From Mortierella sp. BCC40632 (Eukaryota; Mortierellomycota; Mortierellomycetes; Mortierellales; Mortierellaceae), in NCBI GenBank assembly GCA_011634665.1, contig WAEK01000008.1:1481501-1545500 (forward strand): a stretch of 64,000 bases of DNA, read 5' to 3'. Position numbers and translations under genes: made by a program. Of this stretch, positions 43,065 to 55,700 are shown piece after piece. The notes under the pieces were generated by a model. It made no database searches and was not told the DNA's origin. It saw only the letters and a list, made by a program, of their open reading frames with translations. The stretch's first letter is position 1. Each line of letters starts with the position of its first letter.

Positions 43065-43731
43065 AGATCATGCCTATTGAATCTATCTAGCTCAAGAACT
43101 CCAATAAAATCTGATCTGACTAGATGATAAAGGCGTAAAGTCGAGTATACGTACCTCATGGAACCATAAGAGCTTCATTCTATCCCAAAAGCGTCGCCTG
43201 AAGGAAGGTTCTCACCACTTGAGATTCTTTCCCAACATTAACCCCGATATATCTCAGCGACCTAAACACATGCCTTTCATGCAGTACGTCTATTCAGACA
43301 AAACGCTTCGTCCATGGCTCCTAGTATCCTAAACAAAAGTGCTAAACTAGGTCCAGCACAAAGCTGTTGTGACACAAGCTATTGTAGCGTTTCAGAGTAT
43401 CGGGAAGACTTCACAATCTCTGGGACAAACTCTTTCCGCTGGTGCTAGTGTGCTACTTTACCAGATACCAGTGTAGGGAGCAAACTAAGAATAAGGAAAT
43501 GGATACAAGATGGCAACGGGCAGAAGTGTGAGTAAGTACGCAAATTAGCACGCAGAACAAGGCAGCTTTTATAGGCAAGGTGGAGAAATGGTGGCGTCTT
43601 CCTTCAACCGGAGGGTGGAAGCCAGAAATGGGAGGTGTGAACACAAGCCACCTATTAATGACCACAAGTAAGGCTACACACGAGACAGACTTATCGAACA
43701 TCCTTCTTTCACCAACCATCGCCTTCCAAGG
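43065..43731. other. Spacer between F-box gene and the next plus-strand gene
   Basis: It contains the AATAAA of the preceding gene (43103-43108) and presumably the promoter of the next. No gene or clear TATA element was seen. Confidence 0.5.
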
Positions 43732-44461
43732 ATGACATCACACATCGAGAAGAAAATGAAGAGGGTGGAGCAAATGCGCCAGCTCTTACAATCTTCATTC
43801 AATCCCGAGGAATATGCAGCAAGGTTGGCCCGCATGAAAAAGCCGGAATCTTCAGCGGGTTCCATTTGTGCCAGTCCGCCTCCTCATGATTTCAATTATA
43901 TGAGCATTAAGCAGGACCCGAGCAGCAACAGTGAGAAATGGCCCGTCCTCAAGAGAGAGGAGTCCCCAGGATTCCTCATGCCGTCCAGAATACTGACAGG
44001 TATGTTGTAAGGTGCGACATGGCACATCTCTAGCGCTTTAGCATTCTAATGAAGACTCATTTCTGTCTTGGATAGAGGAAGCTCTCAATACATCACCGTT
44101 ACTTGCCATGGTACCGGGCTCTCCCAGCTCGTCAAGGCCCTCAGTTCCAAAACCTCTCTCAAGGCCTCTCCCAAAACCTCTCCCAAAATCTATCCCAAAG
44201 TCGGTCGCGAAGTCTATCGCAAAGCTTACCCCAAAGCCTAACTCACAACCCGTCGCAAAGCCTACGCCAAAGCCTAACTCGCAACCCATCGCAAAGCCAA
44301 CCCCAAAGTCAGTCCCAAAGTCAGTCCCAAAGTCAGCCGCAAAGTCGGCTGCAAAGTCAGTCGCAAAACCCACTTCTAAATCTGCTCCAAAGTCTGCTTC
44401 GAAACCCGCCTCTAAGCAAGCTCCTGTTCGAGGTATACCAAGCATCTCTATTCTATTCTAT

Positions 44462-44502
<41 letters not shown>

Positions 44503-46816
44503 CAGCCCAACTAATCCATACCGATTCACTCCTACAGCTACTGGGCCAAAACTTCGGTCGTCACACAAGACAAAGACTAACGCGGTGATCTCGACGCCTA
44601 TGCCCTCATCAATCCTAGCCTACTGCCTGCCGTCCAGCAAATACGCTAACCGACCACTGCCTAATGACACATCCGCAACAGCTTCATCAAGCAGCGTACC
44701 CGTAGCCCAGCAAAACTCGGCAGCCCAACTACTTCCGGTGATCCCCGATAAGACCATCAAACGAGTGGCAGGAGAGTGTATCATTCGTGCAGTGATAAGG
44801 GTGCTCAGCCGTGGATTTGTGTTTATCTCCTCGGACCTTTTCAACTTGCTCTATTCTGAAGCGTACGACTGTCCCGATGTCAGTGGTACCTCTATTAAGC
44901 ATGGTCGGATGATCCTTGAAAGTAAGATGATCAAGGACCTAATTGCCATGAAGGAGATTAGTGGCAGAAAGTATTATGCCTTGGATGAGGGTCGCTTCCA
45001 AAAGATTGCAAAGGCTGCCAGTACTCCTCTACCGAGGCGCATCGACACACATTGTTATGACCTCGTGGATGCTACCGAGGTTCCGCCAGTCCGGCCACTG
45101 GGGCATGCAATCATACAGGGGGCTGTAGCTGTTGTCAGAGAAAGTCTTTATAACATTGCTCAACACTATCCTTCTGTAGTACCGACTACTCTTGAAGGAT
45201 GCGGCGACCTTAGAGATCTTGCTCGGTACCTGCCTATCTGGCACCCTAACTTGGTCGAAAATGCCAAGATGCAGATTCGAGTCGTCAATCCACCCGTGCG
45301 AAAAGATGGAACCCCTCTTCTTTCTCTGTCAGAGTTCGAGAGGTTGAGTGACCTTTCTATGACACGTGGTATGCCTGCTAAGCGCGCCCGGAAGTTGTTG
45401 GAGGCTCACTCGACTTTTCTGATGCAATCGGTCGAGGATGAGCGCCAGAGAGAACTGAAAGGAGCCATCCTCGATTCAAGAGCCGAGTCTTCTTCTCTGC
45501 CCATACTCTCCAACGGCTCACCATCGTCTCCTGTATCTCCTGCTGGCGAGGATTCGCTCAACCGAAATGATGATGAAAACATGGTCGACCAAAGTAGCGA
45601 CATGGAATTGGAAGACCAAGATGACGCCATGGAAGTGCCTGTTCAAGGCGGCGATGTAGGGGCGGCGGACCAAATTGGTGGCGTGGAGGTGGTGGATCAA
45701 GGTGACGATGGAGGCGTGATCGAAATGGATGATGATGTGGACATGGATATGAGCTCGGGATCCGAGGCAGATCCCACGGAGTTTTCAGAAGCACGGTATA
45801 GTGTCAGTGAGCGCGCGTTGCCTGGCCACACTCTAGTGATAAGAAAGGAGCCCGAAGTCTCAGTAGTCAGGAATATCGAAGAGGAGCATCGTATGTCTGC
45901 CGTTACACCACATGGGACGATGCCCACCCAGCAGCAGGACGCCTCTCAAAGCAGTCAAACTTTGGATCGACCCCCAGTTTCTCCATCTCAAATGCAACTT
46001 CAGCCTCAATCTTCTCGGCCACATGATGGACAGCAAGGGGTCAGCCAGGCACTTGAACCATTGAGCTCCACGCCAGTCGTAGCAGAATCATCGGCACTCC
46101 GATTTCGACCTTATGCAAGGACTCCAGCTTCCAACAATGCGCACGAATTCCCTGGCGACGCTGCGTCATCACTACCAGCATTGCTACCAGTTGGAACTGT
46201 AATGGAAAAGGTTCACTCTAATATCAGTGCGCCTGCGGTGAGTACTGTGGCCGAAAAGCACAGAGGAGGCGTTTCGACAGCACTTTCTACTACAGTTTCC
46301 AAAACACTGGATGGGCATAGAAGGGTTTTTACCAGTTCAGTGAGCTCCCTTCCATTGAAACGAAGGGATGTTAGATCATTGGGATATATTCCGCCTTCGG
46401 GTAGAGGCGTTTTCACACTCCCACGACCGATGTTACCCCCGTTTCTACAGGATGATGATGATGATGGTGATACGTGTGCCTCTCAAGATTCAAATATTGA
46501 TAGTGCCAACCACTCGAGTTCTTTGACAGGATATGGTAAAGAGCTGAGTGGGAAGCGCTTGCAAAGTCCGGGCGATGGTAAGGCAGGTTTGTCTATGAAT
46601 GTCGACGGACATCCTTCGCGACAGTATCTTCAATTGAATGAAAGGCCAGCAGCCATTTCTCGCAATCAGATTCTGAGGTCTCGTAGAGAGGCCTTTGAAA
46701 AGATTGTCGAGTATTTGTGGACTGTGCCGATGGACCGTGGGGAGGCTTCAGCGAATGATCAGCACTTGAAGGCATCCCCTTCAGCTAACATTACAGCGAG
46801 CGCCTCTGCACAGTAG
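43732..46816 (+). CDS. Hypothetical protein with basic KP/AK repeat and acidic segment
   Basis: Unknown function. Three exons, 43732-43999, 44076-44432 and 44538-46816, give 967 residues; the second intron contains a poly-T tract. Exon 1 encodes a short basic/helical start (IEKKMKRVEQMRQLL). Exon 2 is almost entirely a repeat of Lys, Pro, Ser and Ala (units like PKS, AKS, PKPNSQP), similar in composition to linker-histone tails. Exon 3 begins with a probable folded domain (about 220-420, with GECIIRAVIRVLSRGFVFIS and YYALDEGRFQKI), followed by an acidic Asp/Glu/Gly-rich segment (about 545-610) and a Ser/Pro/Gln-rich disordered region. A nuclear, nucleic-acid-associated role would fit, but that is inference. 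The exon 3 acceptor at 44537 was chosen because it is the one that keeps frame. Confidence 0.75.
44136..44428 (+). repeat. Imperfect repeat coding for PKS/AKS units
   Basis: Degenerate 6- to 15-base units around CCAAAGTC, CGCAAAG and CCAAAGCC fill most of exon 2 of the gene at 43732. The translated product is a run of Lys every third residue with Pro, Ser or Ala between. Confidence 0.85.
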
Positions 46817-47523
46817 CTTCTTTATTTCATACTTTGATCTTGCTGTTGCGATTGGGATAGCTCCGTTTGTCAATTCTATATGCAAATTTGCTTCATTTGC
46901 TGTTTCGTACCGGATCAATTTGCGGCTTCAACAATCAATTTTTTCTTTTCCAAGGGAAAGAGGCTAAATTACCCGACGAGGTAATTTGGGGGTAGATAAA
47001 ACAGACAAGTCCAGTATCTTCTATCTTTTTTGTTCAGTCTGTTCATTGAGACCCTTTGGTTTTACTCAAAGACCTTTTTTCTTCTTCTCTGTCTAGAGAT
47101 AGCTTCCCGTTAAAGGGTAGGGGGCTCTTTGATGAAGGGACAAAGGGAGGAGAGGACTCGGACTCGCAGGACGACCGATCAATGTAGTTCGCTATTCACT
47201 TTGCGCGGAGCGCCTTGGAACAGAATACGAAAAACAAGAAATGACGACAATAGCAAATAAAGAATCTTTTTTTTCCTAGCAATGGGTGTTCTACTTGTAC
47301 AATTTTTTTTTATTTCTCTCTCTCTCTGACCTTTTCTGTTGCTGGATCAAGTTTTGAACGGTTTTGTTGTCTGAAATTTTAGTCAAGGTCGTTTCCCTGA
47401 GAGATCCTTTTTTTTTTTTTTTTTTTTTTCGAAACCCATACGCTTAACCGAAAAAAAAAAAAAAAAAAAAAGAGAGAGAGGGAGAGAGATTGCTTCAATT
47501 ATCCAGAAGAAAAAGCATAGTCT
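46817..47523. other. 3' spacer between two convergent genes
   Basis: Two convergent genes end here. It holds an AATAAA near 47256, a T tract (about 47409-47429) and an A tract (about 47451-47471) 20 bases apart. The pair could form an A-T hairpin, though simple slippage is the plainer explanation. No gene is seen. Confidence 0.6.
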
Positions 47524-50440
47524 TTATTCATCACCACTACTTCCACCATCACTATCTTCATCACTATCTTCGCTATTAGAATTGAATACACATTCGCTGT
47601 CGACGTGGACGCCAACCTTGTATGGTCGCTTAGTATTTCTGTAAGCTTCCCAAAATCCATCCAACTTCGCATCGTCCTTCAGTGTCGACGCATAAGAAAG
47701 GAAGAGGCGAATGTTGCGTTGCTCCACCCCGGGTTGTCTGCGAGCCCCAAAACCACTCCTGAGCATCTTTCCCATATCTTTGTCAGGTTCCAAGCCCAAA
47801 GGCTTCAACCAGGAACGATCCTGTTCAAGCTCATGGGATATGAGCTCTGGAACGAGCGCCTCGGAGGCGACTGCCTCTTTGACCAACTTCAAATACTCCT
47901 TTGTCACTGTCTGCGCCAATCCTTCAATCGCTCCATGCAAAAAGTCGAGCTTGCGCATTGTGCAATTTGGTACTCGACTCTCCTCAAGAGTTATTTCTCG
48001 ATAGTTGGGTGCATAGATGGTGATCAAACGAACGAGTTCGTCCTTGGTTAGTGCAGACTGGTCATCGATTTTTATGTTTTGCAGTCTGGATTTAAAATGG
48101 GGTGTTCGCATGCCCAACGACTCTCCGATTCGGTCGTCCGAGACGCTTCTATTATGGTTGTTGGTGTTGTTATCTGGGATCTCAGAAGAAGTATTGATAG
48201 TCGTCCTCGGCATCCTTTGTGTTGGGGGGAACGTGTATGTGAGATAGAGTTTTCTTAACATTGGGAGTTGCTCGAGTCGATCCCAACTAAAGACACAAGC
48301 AGAAACGCCGTTCAACACCAAGGACCGAAGTTTTGGAAGATTCCATGGCTTGGTCCACGGTACGTCCTCAAATTGAGTTTCCTGGTCGTGTGGATGGTCC
48401 CTATTATCTTTTACTGGATACACAGGTCGTGGCCCTGGTGGGTTTTCTGATTCCGAAACTGAAAGGCCATCGATGGTCTCGGTTTTGTTTTGGCAAAAGT
48501 GATGGGAGAGCCTTGGGATCCGACTGGTGATCAGGTCATCACAAATACTCGATATCTCTGCCGTCATGAGCCTGGGCATTCCATCCTCAAAGGATTCGTA
48601 GTTAAACAGCTGAGTCACTGGGCCGTACAGCTTAAGAGATCGAAGATTGGGGAGTGACCACTTTGGAAGCAGCTTGAGGGGGCCTTGCCAAGGCGGGCTT
48701 CCCAGGTCAGTGAGAGAATCTTCTTCTTGGTCAAAAGAATCTTGTCTGTAGATGGCGAGACAAAGAATTTCAAGTTGAGGACATCCATCGAATGCACCCA
48801 CCTCCAAAGAGGATGTTTTTTGCAAGGTGATACTGATCTCTCTCAGGAATGGAGCCTTCCAAAATCCAATAGTGCTGCATCGTCTTGAGAGCTTGACGCT
48901 AGCTTGGAACGAACCGAATATATCTTCATCAGGGAGAATTGGTGTAGCAGCCATACTGCCGTACTGATAGTCTAGGCTGACTACATGTTTGTGTGCATGA
49001 ATATATCTCAGAGACTCTCCAAAAAGTACGAATGCATCATTCAGCGCCCCGACCATGACCTTGTAGTGGCGAGTTGTATTCAGGTCGAGTTTTCTCAGCT
49101 GCAAGCGTGTTGGAGGAGTTGGTGATTTATGAGACAAGTTCTCTGTTACATTTGTTGCGCCCTCCTCTCCTTGTTGACTATCGTGAGGTGTCGAGTCAAG
49201 ACAGAATTGATCGACATGGCTGACAAAGAGCGATAGCTTCCGTAGCTGTGGGCACTGCATTAAAAACTTTTGGATCTTGGTCACTAAAGCCTTGTTAAAG
49301 CTGTTCGGTCTATCGTCATTTTCCAAGTATTTGAGGCGATCATTCGAGTCTCTAAACTCTTGGAGTTCTCCTGTATCCATACCAGTGGAAGGAAATCTCT
49401 CGTAGAACCAAGGAATCCAAGCAACGTCCAAAAGGCGAGGAGATCCCAGCGTTGAATAGATGTCCAGTTTCGCCTGTAGGACCTTTTCCTGTAGCTCCCT
49501 GCTTTTTTCACGATACGCCACTCTAGCATTCCAGAACCTGGTATCGAATTCCTCATCAAGACTAAGACGCAGAGGAATTTTGTTTGGGAAAGCTTTTCTA
49601 CTGTCTAGGATAAATGTCTTGAGAGTACTTTCGTAAACTTGGAACACAGCAGACAATCGAATAGAAAGAAAGATATTAAGAACCTGAAGGGAGCTCATTT
49701 TAAGATGTAGCTTGTTGTCGACCAAACCAGGAAGCTCATTAATGTCAAGCTCGAGGCAGCGGATGTTGGAGGCTCTGTATTTTAGAAAGAGCCTTTGAAA
49801 CCTTTCACCTAAAGCCCGAGGACTTATGTCTGGCTGGGACGCTGTTGCATTTAACCATGTGAAATAGAAGCTTGCGTCTTGAATCGTTTGGAGATATATC
49901 GAGTAGTCAACGAATGTAGTTGGCCGTGTATTGGAGTCTTTGTGGGCGTTCGATGTTGACTGATCAGTCTGGCTACAGGTCGCCAAGGAAGTCTTTAGCG
50001 TTGGATTTAAATTCCCTGGGTCATATTCATCCAAGATGGCCCTTGGATCCTTTCCTACATGCTGTAAAAGCGAGGCGAGAAGTGTGTCGAAAAGAAGCCC
50101 TCGTTGAAGGTCAACGTCTTTAGTGTCTGTGAGAAAGAGGTTGTGGGTTGCATCGAGTAAGGTAGTAGGTTCTGCATAGATAAGCTGAACAGCGATTTGG
50201 AAGAAGAGCCGGTTGACAAAGAGAAAGCTGTGAAGTTGTCGAAGGTCTCTTGCAAAAGTTCTGATGACAAAGATTAAAATTTCATTTGGCAGTCGCTGAA
50301 GACTTTGGTAATGTCTGCTAACTAGATGGAGTGAGGTGATGGAGAGTATACTGTTAGCGATGGCTCATCACAAGGTCAGATTCAAATGCACCCGCCGATT
50401 AGATTGGAAAAGAGATGCAATTACCTCTTTGCTGATTCAT
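47524..50440 (-). CDS. F-box/LRR-like protein D, same family as A and B
   Basis: This is the third member of the family. I reconstructed a 16-base first exon 50440-50425 (ATG, four codons, one base), intron 50424-50322, and one large exon 50321-47524; this gives 937 residues. The F-box-like motif reads LPNEILIFVIRTF then LHSFLFVNRLFF and would be lost if translation were started at the large exon's later in-frame codons. The body aligns with A and B around VGALNDAF, LSRRCSTIGFWKAPFL and NYESFEDGMP. Unlike A and B it has no second intron; at that point there is a longer polar linker instead. The C-terminus is acidic (SNSEDSDEDSDGG). An AATAAA poly(A) hexamer overlaps the stop codon (GAATAAAG). 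The inferred role is an SCF substrate receptor, target unknown. Confidence 0.85.
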
Positions 50441-53400
50441 CGGAAAAGTGTGTGTGTGTGTGAGAGGCCTTCACTTCTGTGCTGTCCTACCCATGGTCCT
50501 GCCATGTCTCGGCTAACTGATAAGCCTCCCAGGCACAACATACTCCTTTAGTACCTCTACTGCTTGCAATACCTGCTGAAAACCCTACTAGGTCTATATT
50601 TTGTACAAAGACAAAAAAAAAAAGCACTGCTCAAGATTGTTGCTTGGCCATGTCAAAGACAAAGTCGTTCGTTCGTTTTCAAAGAGACGGACTTCCAAGA
50701 TCATATTTCCCGCAACAGGACAGGCACTCGATACTGGTCAAAAATAAGTATCGCACTCCATCCACCTTCTACCATTCCATAGAAGACCATCCTGGACGCG
50801 TCACAAACCAAAGGGGACAGAGGGGGAATCAGAAAACTTCGATGCTTAGCATGGGAAGGGGAAAAGTCCGAGAAAGCCCTCGCTTGCCAAAGAGAAGTAG
50901 GTGGCCTTGATCGGTCTAATCATCCCTCCTGACCTTGCCCGAGTGGTTTTAGGGGTTGTGCTAGGAGAGGGGAGGGAAAGCACAGACCAGCCAATCCTCG
51001 CTTTGGAAATGGAAGTTTGCGGTCCAGAAATGGAAGGCAAAGTGTACACAACACTCAGGAGGGACAAGGAAGGATGTGTACATGTGCTCTGCATTCCCCT
51101 TCTGCGTGCATCGCCCTCGAGGGTGGTGTCAACAGAACAACACCTCACCAAAAAAAAGCGATGCATGAACTCGGAAGGACAGGCATACACACAAAGATAG
51201 AGCTAACACCTGCGAAGAGGCGTAACTTTGGGTTGCTGAGCAGGGAGCGTGCGTGCATCTCTCAGCGCTGGAGCTAATGGTCCACGTGCGGAAATGATTG
51301 GAAGCTAGATAGACAGTCTGCCGACATTACCAAGGGGAAGGAGGTGAGGTACTATTCGTTCTTGTGAACCAGCATTGTTTTTGTTGTTGTCGCTGCTATT
51401 GTTTTTTCAGGGCTAGACTCTCTTTTGATCTCTCTCTCTCTCTCTCCCCTTTCCACTTTTCCGCGAGAATCAGAAACGCTCGGGATAAGACTCCTCCTAT
51501 TCCCTTTTCCTCTCTCTATTGCTCTCTCTCTCTCTCTTTCTTTCGCTCCATCGCGCCTCTTTTTTGTCTTGTCGCATAAAGTATGCAATCATCCTTGGGA
51601 ATGAATCGAGCAGCTTCTTCAATTGTGTCCTCATCCTTCAGTTGCTTCCCGTTCCCTTGTTGTTGTGCGAGAAGCACAGGGCTGGACAAAACAGGGGAAG
51701 GGACGTGAACCTGCATTTTTGTGCACCACACTATCGTCTTTTTTGAACGGGACCAGCCCAGCAGCGCCCCCCTCAGCCCATTCAACCTTTGTTTACCAAT
51801 CCTCAAGCTTTACAACAACCATAAAGCGTCAAAGAGAGTATGTAGGGAGAAAGGAAGGTGAGTCCTTGGATCTCATGTCCTGAAGGGTACAAAAAAAAAA
51901 TGTATAAAATATGAATTTTAAAAAGCAGAGAGCCAACACAACAGTACAGAGAAATAGCAAAAGAAACGAAAAAGAAATAATGAGTAGAAGGGGGAACAGA
52001 AGAGAACCAATGCTGGGCAAAGAAGAAGAAAATCTTGGAGAGAACATTCTTCTATTCGGCCATGTCTGTTCGGATGGCAGCATTTGGAGATTTCGCCTTT
52101 TTTTTTTTTTTTTTTCCTCTCTCACTCTCTTTCTCACTCTCTTGCACAACACTCCATTTCCTATATGCAATGTGAGGCGGGCTACAAAAAAGAGTGTCAT
52201 TTCCGACAAAGGCGAAGGTAACGTGTGCGGTGTCAAATTAACCGTTTTGCCACAGCAATGATCTGTGTCTCTTCCGACCACGGTGGACCTCGCTAGAATG
52301 CGGATATTGGAATAGGATTAAAAAAAGGAGGAAAACAAAAAAAAAAAAAAAAGAAAGGTGCGTGTGTGGAAGAGAGGGAGCGAGACGTGTATCATAGGGG
52401 AGGCCGATCAGTCGGACCTCGCCCTTTTCCTATCAAGCTTCTGAGATCGAAGCGAGAAAAAGAAAAAAGAGCAGACCAACGCTCCTCCTTCTCCTCCTAC
52501 CCCCTCGGAGACCGCTGTCGCTCTCTCGAGCAGAGGAGAACTCGGAGGACAGCATTATAATTGTTCCCCTTTTCGAACCGATCAAGACAACACAGCGGCT
52601 CCATCCTCCTCCTCCCTTTTTTTTGATGTCCCTCGAAATAAGCTCAAACACATCCTCGCTAATCCTCAGTGGCCAGGTGTTCGATAGGCCGCTCATTGTT
52701 CTTTACCGAGGGAAAAACCACCGTTTGAATAAAAACCTTAATCCGCCTTCAGGGGCGCCGTCTTCCTCTTTGGGTGGACCTATGCTGGCCAGGATAAAAG
52801 TAAATGCTCGGGTTCGGGCCCCCAAATAATAAAAATAAAAAGTGGAGAGGGAGCAGATATATCTTTTTTAGGGCAATGGTTTGTCATGGACAATGACGGT
52901 GGCGAGACCGAGGAGCTGCGGAGGAGATCGTCTGCGGACGTGGAAAGAGAGAGAGAGAGAGAGAATAAGTCACTAGGACTAGCAGGGAGCGGGGTAGTCA
53001 AAGAGAGGCTGTGGGTGTCCAAGTAAGGAGCGGAAGATAGCGAAGATAACAAAGGGGAAACGATACTCCTCGAACGGAGCTACTATTCACGTAGTAGTGG
53101 ATGACATGAGGAGTAGCCGATCTTCAACAAGACGACAAGAAACCAAAAAAAAAAAAACTGAACTACCGAGGTTAAGTCAGAAAGAGACCCAATGTCCAAG
53201 CAGGCAGGAACAATGTTATTTCGCCTCAAGTGGAGTAGGAAATGTCAGTCTACAACCTGGCCTCAGGATAACTGCATTAGTTGTTCTAGGATCGTTAGCC
53301 GGAAAAGTTCATAAAGGACACTCTCAATCTTTGGTCTTTTCTCCCAACAGGTTTTTTTTTTTTGAACCAAGTTTGCGCAATACAAAATGTTTGAGTGGGT

Positions 53401-54540
53401 GTTGTGTCCAAAGGGACAGACAGGTGGAAACGAAAAAGAGAGGGCAAAGAGGACGAACTGTCCAATGTAGAGACCGAATGCACTGCTCGCGTCATTTCAG
53501 CTCGACAGAGCAGTACAGTAGGGCGTACATAAAATAGAAGGTTTCCAAAGACCGAAAAGGAAAGGTCGTGTGTCCTCCTTTTTTTTTTGGCTCTTTTATT
53601 GCTTGTCGCACAACAATGCGAACGAACTGTCAAAAAACCTCAAAAGACAAAATCAACTAGGGAAGAAACAACATGAGTAGGTAATGGACAAGTAAACCGA
53701 GTAGATCTACCATCCGTTTACTGTCTTCCCGAAGTGGTCGCCACTATGGGCTCTGGTTGACTCGGATGGTCTGAGAGGGAGGGGAAGGGTAAGAGAATAT
53801 GATGAACGACAACTTTGGAGAGATAGAGCGAGCACCATCTAGAAATATATATATATACAAAAAAAAAAAAAAAAAGGGAGTAAGAAATGAACTTGTGGTT
53901 GAGGGGCTTTTTGGCGCTCAATGCATTTTTTTTTTCTTTGGGTCCATTGAATTTTCGGATGAGTGAGCGAGCAAAAAAGGATCGAACACTGCGGGCCTAT
54001 TATTTTAGCTCAGTTGTACGGACTGAGCCAGTGGAAAGTATCTTCCTCTAGGCCCAGATCATAAAAGGCTCTAGACCTCTCCATCCACCTTTCCTTGATC
54101 TCTCGACCGATCCATTCATGCTAATTCTATTGAAAATAATCGCGCAGACTTGCACGCCCCTTCGTAGGAGAAAGACGTTATCCGCCGTTTTTTTTTTGGA
54201 CTTTTGACTTTTGACTCCTTGAAAGCAGGAATATCGGCGCTGCCTTCTCATCATCCTTGTCCTAGAATGGTTTTCCAGGGACCATTGGAAATGGGAGGAA
54301 CCTGCAGTTTCATCGATTATGAGCATGAAAAAAAAAAAAAAAAAGATGCCACGCGACAGCATCGAGTCTTTTGACTCGCTGCTGTGTGTATGGTTCAGAC
54401 GGATAAACAGAGAAGCAAGCCCTTTTCCCTACAGCCTCCAATCCTGCTCCATCCTGCAGGATGCATCCATACACAAATGAGAGAGTATGCATCCCACCGG
54501 GTCCTGCCTCTGTGTTTACCCTAGATGATCTGATGTGCAC
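50441..54540. other. Gene desert, part 1
   Basis: No supported gene. The first few hundred bases should be the promoter of the minus-strand F-box gene (a GT array lies near 50448-50462). The rest is a patchwork of CT arrays (about 51428-51450, 51517-51545), poly-A/T tracts (51890-51900, 52098-52116, 52339-52353, 53858-53875, 54326-54344) and short low-complexity frames. Confidence 0.5.
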
Positions 54541-54543
54541 CCG

Positions 54544-54546
<3 letters not shown>

Positions 54547-54608
<62 letters not shown>
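54547..54608. repeat. CA array followed by GACA array
   Basis: A CA dinucleotide run (about 54547-54580) passes directly into seven GACA units. Confidence 0.95.
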
Positions 54609-54977
54609 TTCAAATGTGCAGGACAGGAAATGAGTTAATCTTAGTAGAGCCTTTTTACGACTATACCCGTGGCGTGCACCCTCTCGCCCACGGATCAGCT
54701 GGGTAAGGAGTAGGAGATAGCTGGAAATCTCCATGGACGTCATGAATGACAATATTAAAGGTATAGAGAAGCGCTTTGAAGAGGAATGGACGAGTTGGTG
54801 AGAGTGCGAGGAAAGATTCTCTAGTCCTGACTGGCCCGTTTCTCTCTCTCTTTTTTTTTTTTTTTTTTTTTTTTTTGATCTCCATCATTTTTTCTTCCTC
54901 CTTGAACAGCTCGAGTTCTCATTGGCAGTGCTTTCCATGCATCGGCTAGGTTTTATCATGGTAAAAGAGGGGAGAGG

Positions 54978-55015
54978 GGAGGAGGAGGAGGAGGAGGAGG
55001 AGGAGGAGGAGGAGG
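54978..55015. repeat. GAG trinucleotide array
   Basis: About twelve near-perfect GAG units in non-coding sequence. Confidence 0.95.
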
Positions 55016-55156
55016 AAGGAGGGGTTGGTTGAGAGGTTGGTAGAGAGTAAACTGAACAGATAAAATGGCTATTCGTGACAGTAGGACGATCTTGTCATTG
55101 GATGTGTATTCTATTGCTGAGCTTGAGATGGGATAAGAGCCTCCCTTCCTCCGCCC

Positions 55157-55158
<2 letters not shown>

Positions 55159-55197
<39 letters not shown>
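55159..55197. repeat. 39-base T tract
   Basis: One of the longest homopolymers in the window, in non-coding sequence. Confidence 0.95.
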
Positions 55198-55632
55198 CTT
55201 TCCTTTCTTTTCTTACAAGAGAGAAACCTCATGTAGAAACGCTTTGCTGTCTCCCTGGTGGGGCTGTCACTTTGACTCTGTACTAGGTCGCGTGAGTGAA
55301 GGCAAAGGAGACAAGGTGATACAAAAGACAGTGCGGAGTGGGAGACTCAAACACACGCACAAACGTCTCCTATTTCGGAGAGGAGGAAATAGCAAAAAAG
55401 ATACCTTTAGAAAAGGTACAGCATCTGCTATCCTGAAGAGCAACCATCGATTGATCAAGGGAAACAGACACCCCAAGATCAATCCAAGTTTGTATCATCA
55501 CGACAAGGCGAGAACGTTGGCATCCGATTGGAGGTATCGTTGACCGCTATATATAAAAAAAAAAACTACAATAAAAGAAAAGACGGAGAATGAATGAGAA
55601 AGGAGGAGAGGGAATTGGTCAATGGAGGATGG

Positions 55633-55700
55633 AGGTCATGGTGGTCATGGTGGTCATGGTGGTCGTAGTGGTCATGGTCATGATGGTCATGGTGGTCAGG
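55633..55700. repeat. GGTCAT hexamer/nonamer array
   Basis: Imperfect tandem units of GGTCATGGT. On the minus strand they read as His/Asp repeats in an open frame (55566-55889), which I take to be repeat-driven, not a gene. Confidence 0.9.

Noticed and set aside
53960..54040. Possible tRNA on the minus strand (TGGCTCAGTCCG as an A-box, GTTCGATCC as a B-box, T run after)
   Set aside because: Box spacing is about right, but no anticodon stem or acceptor stem pairs and the T tract begins directly after the B-box. At best a degenerate remnant.
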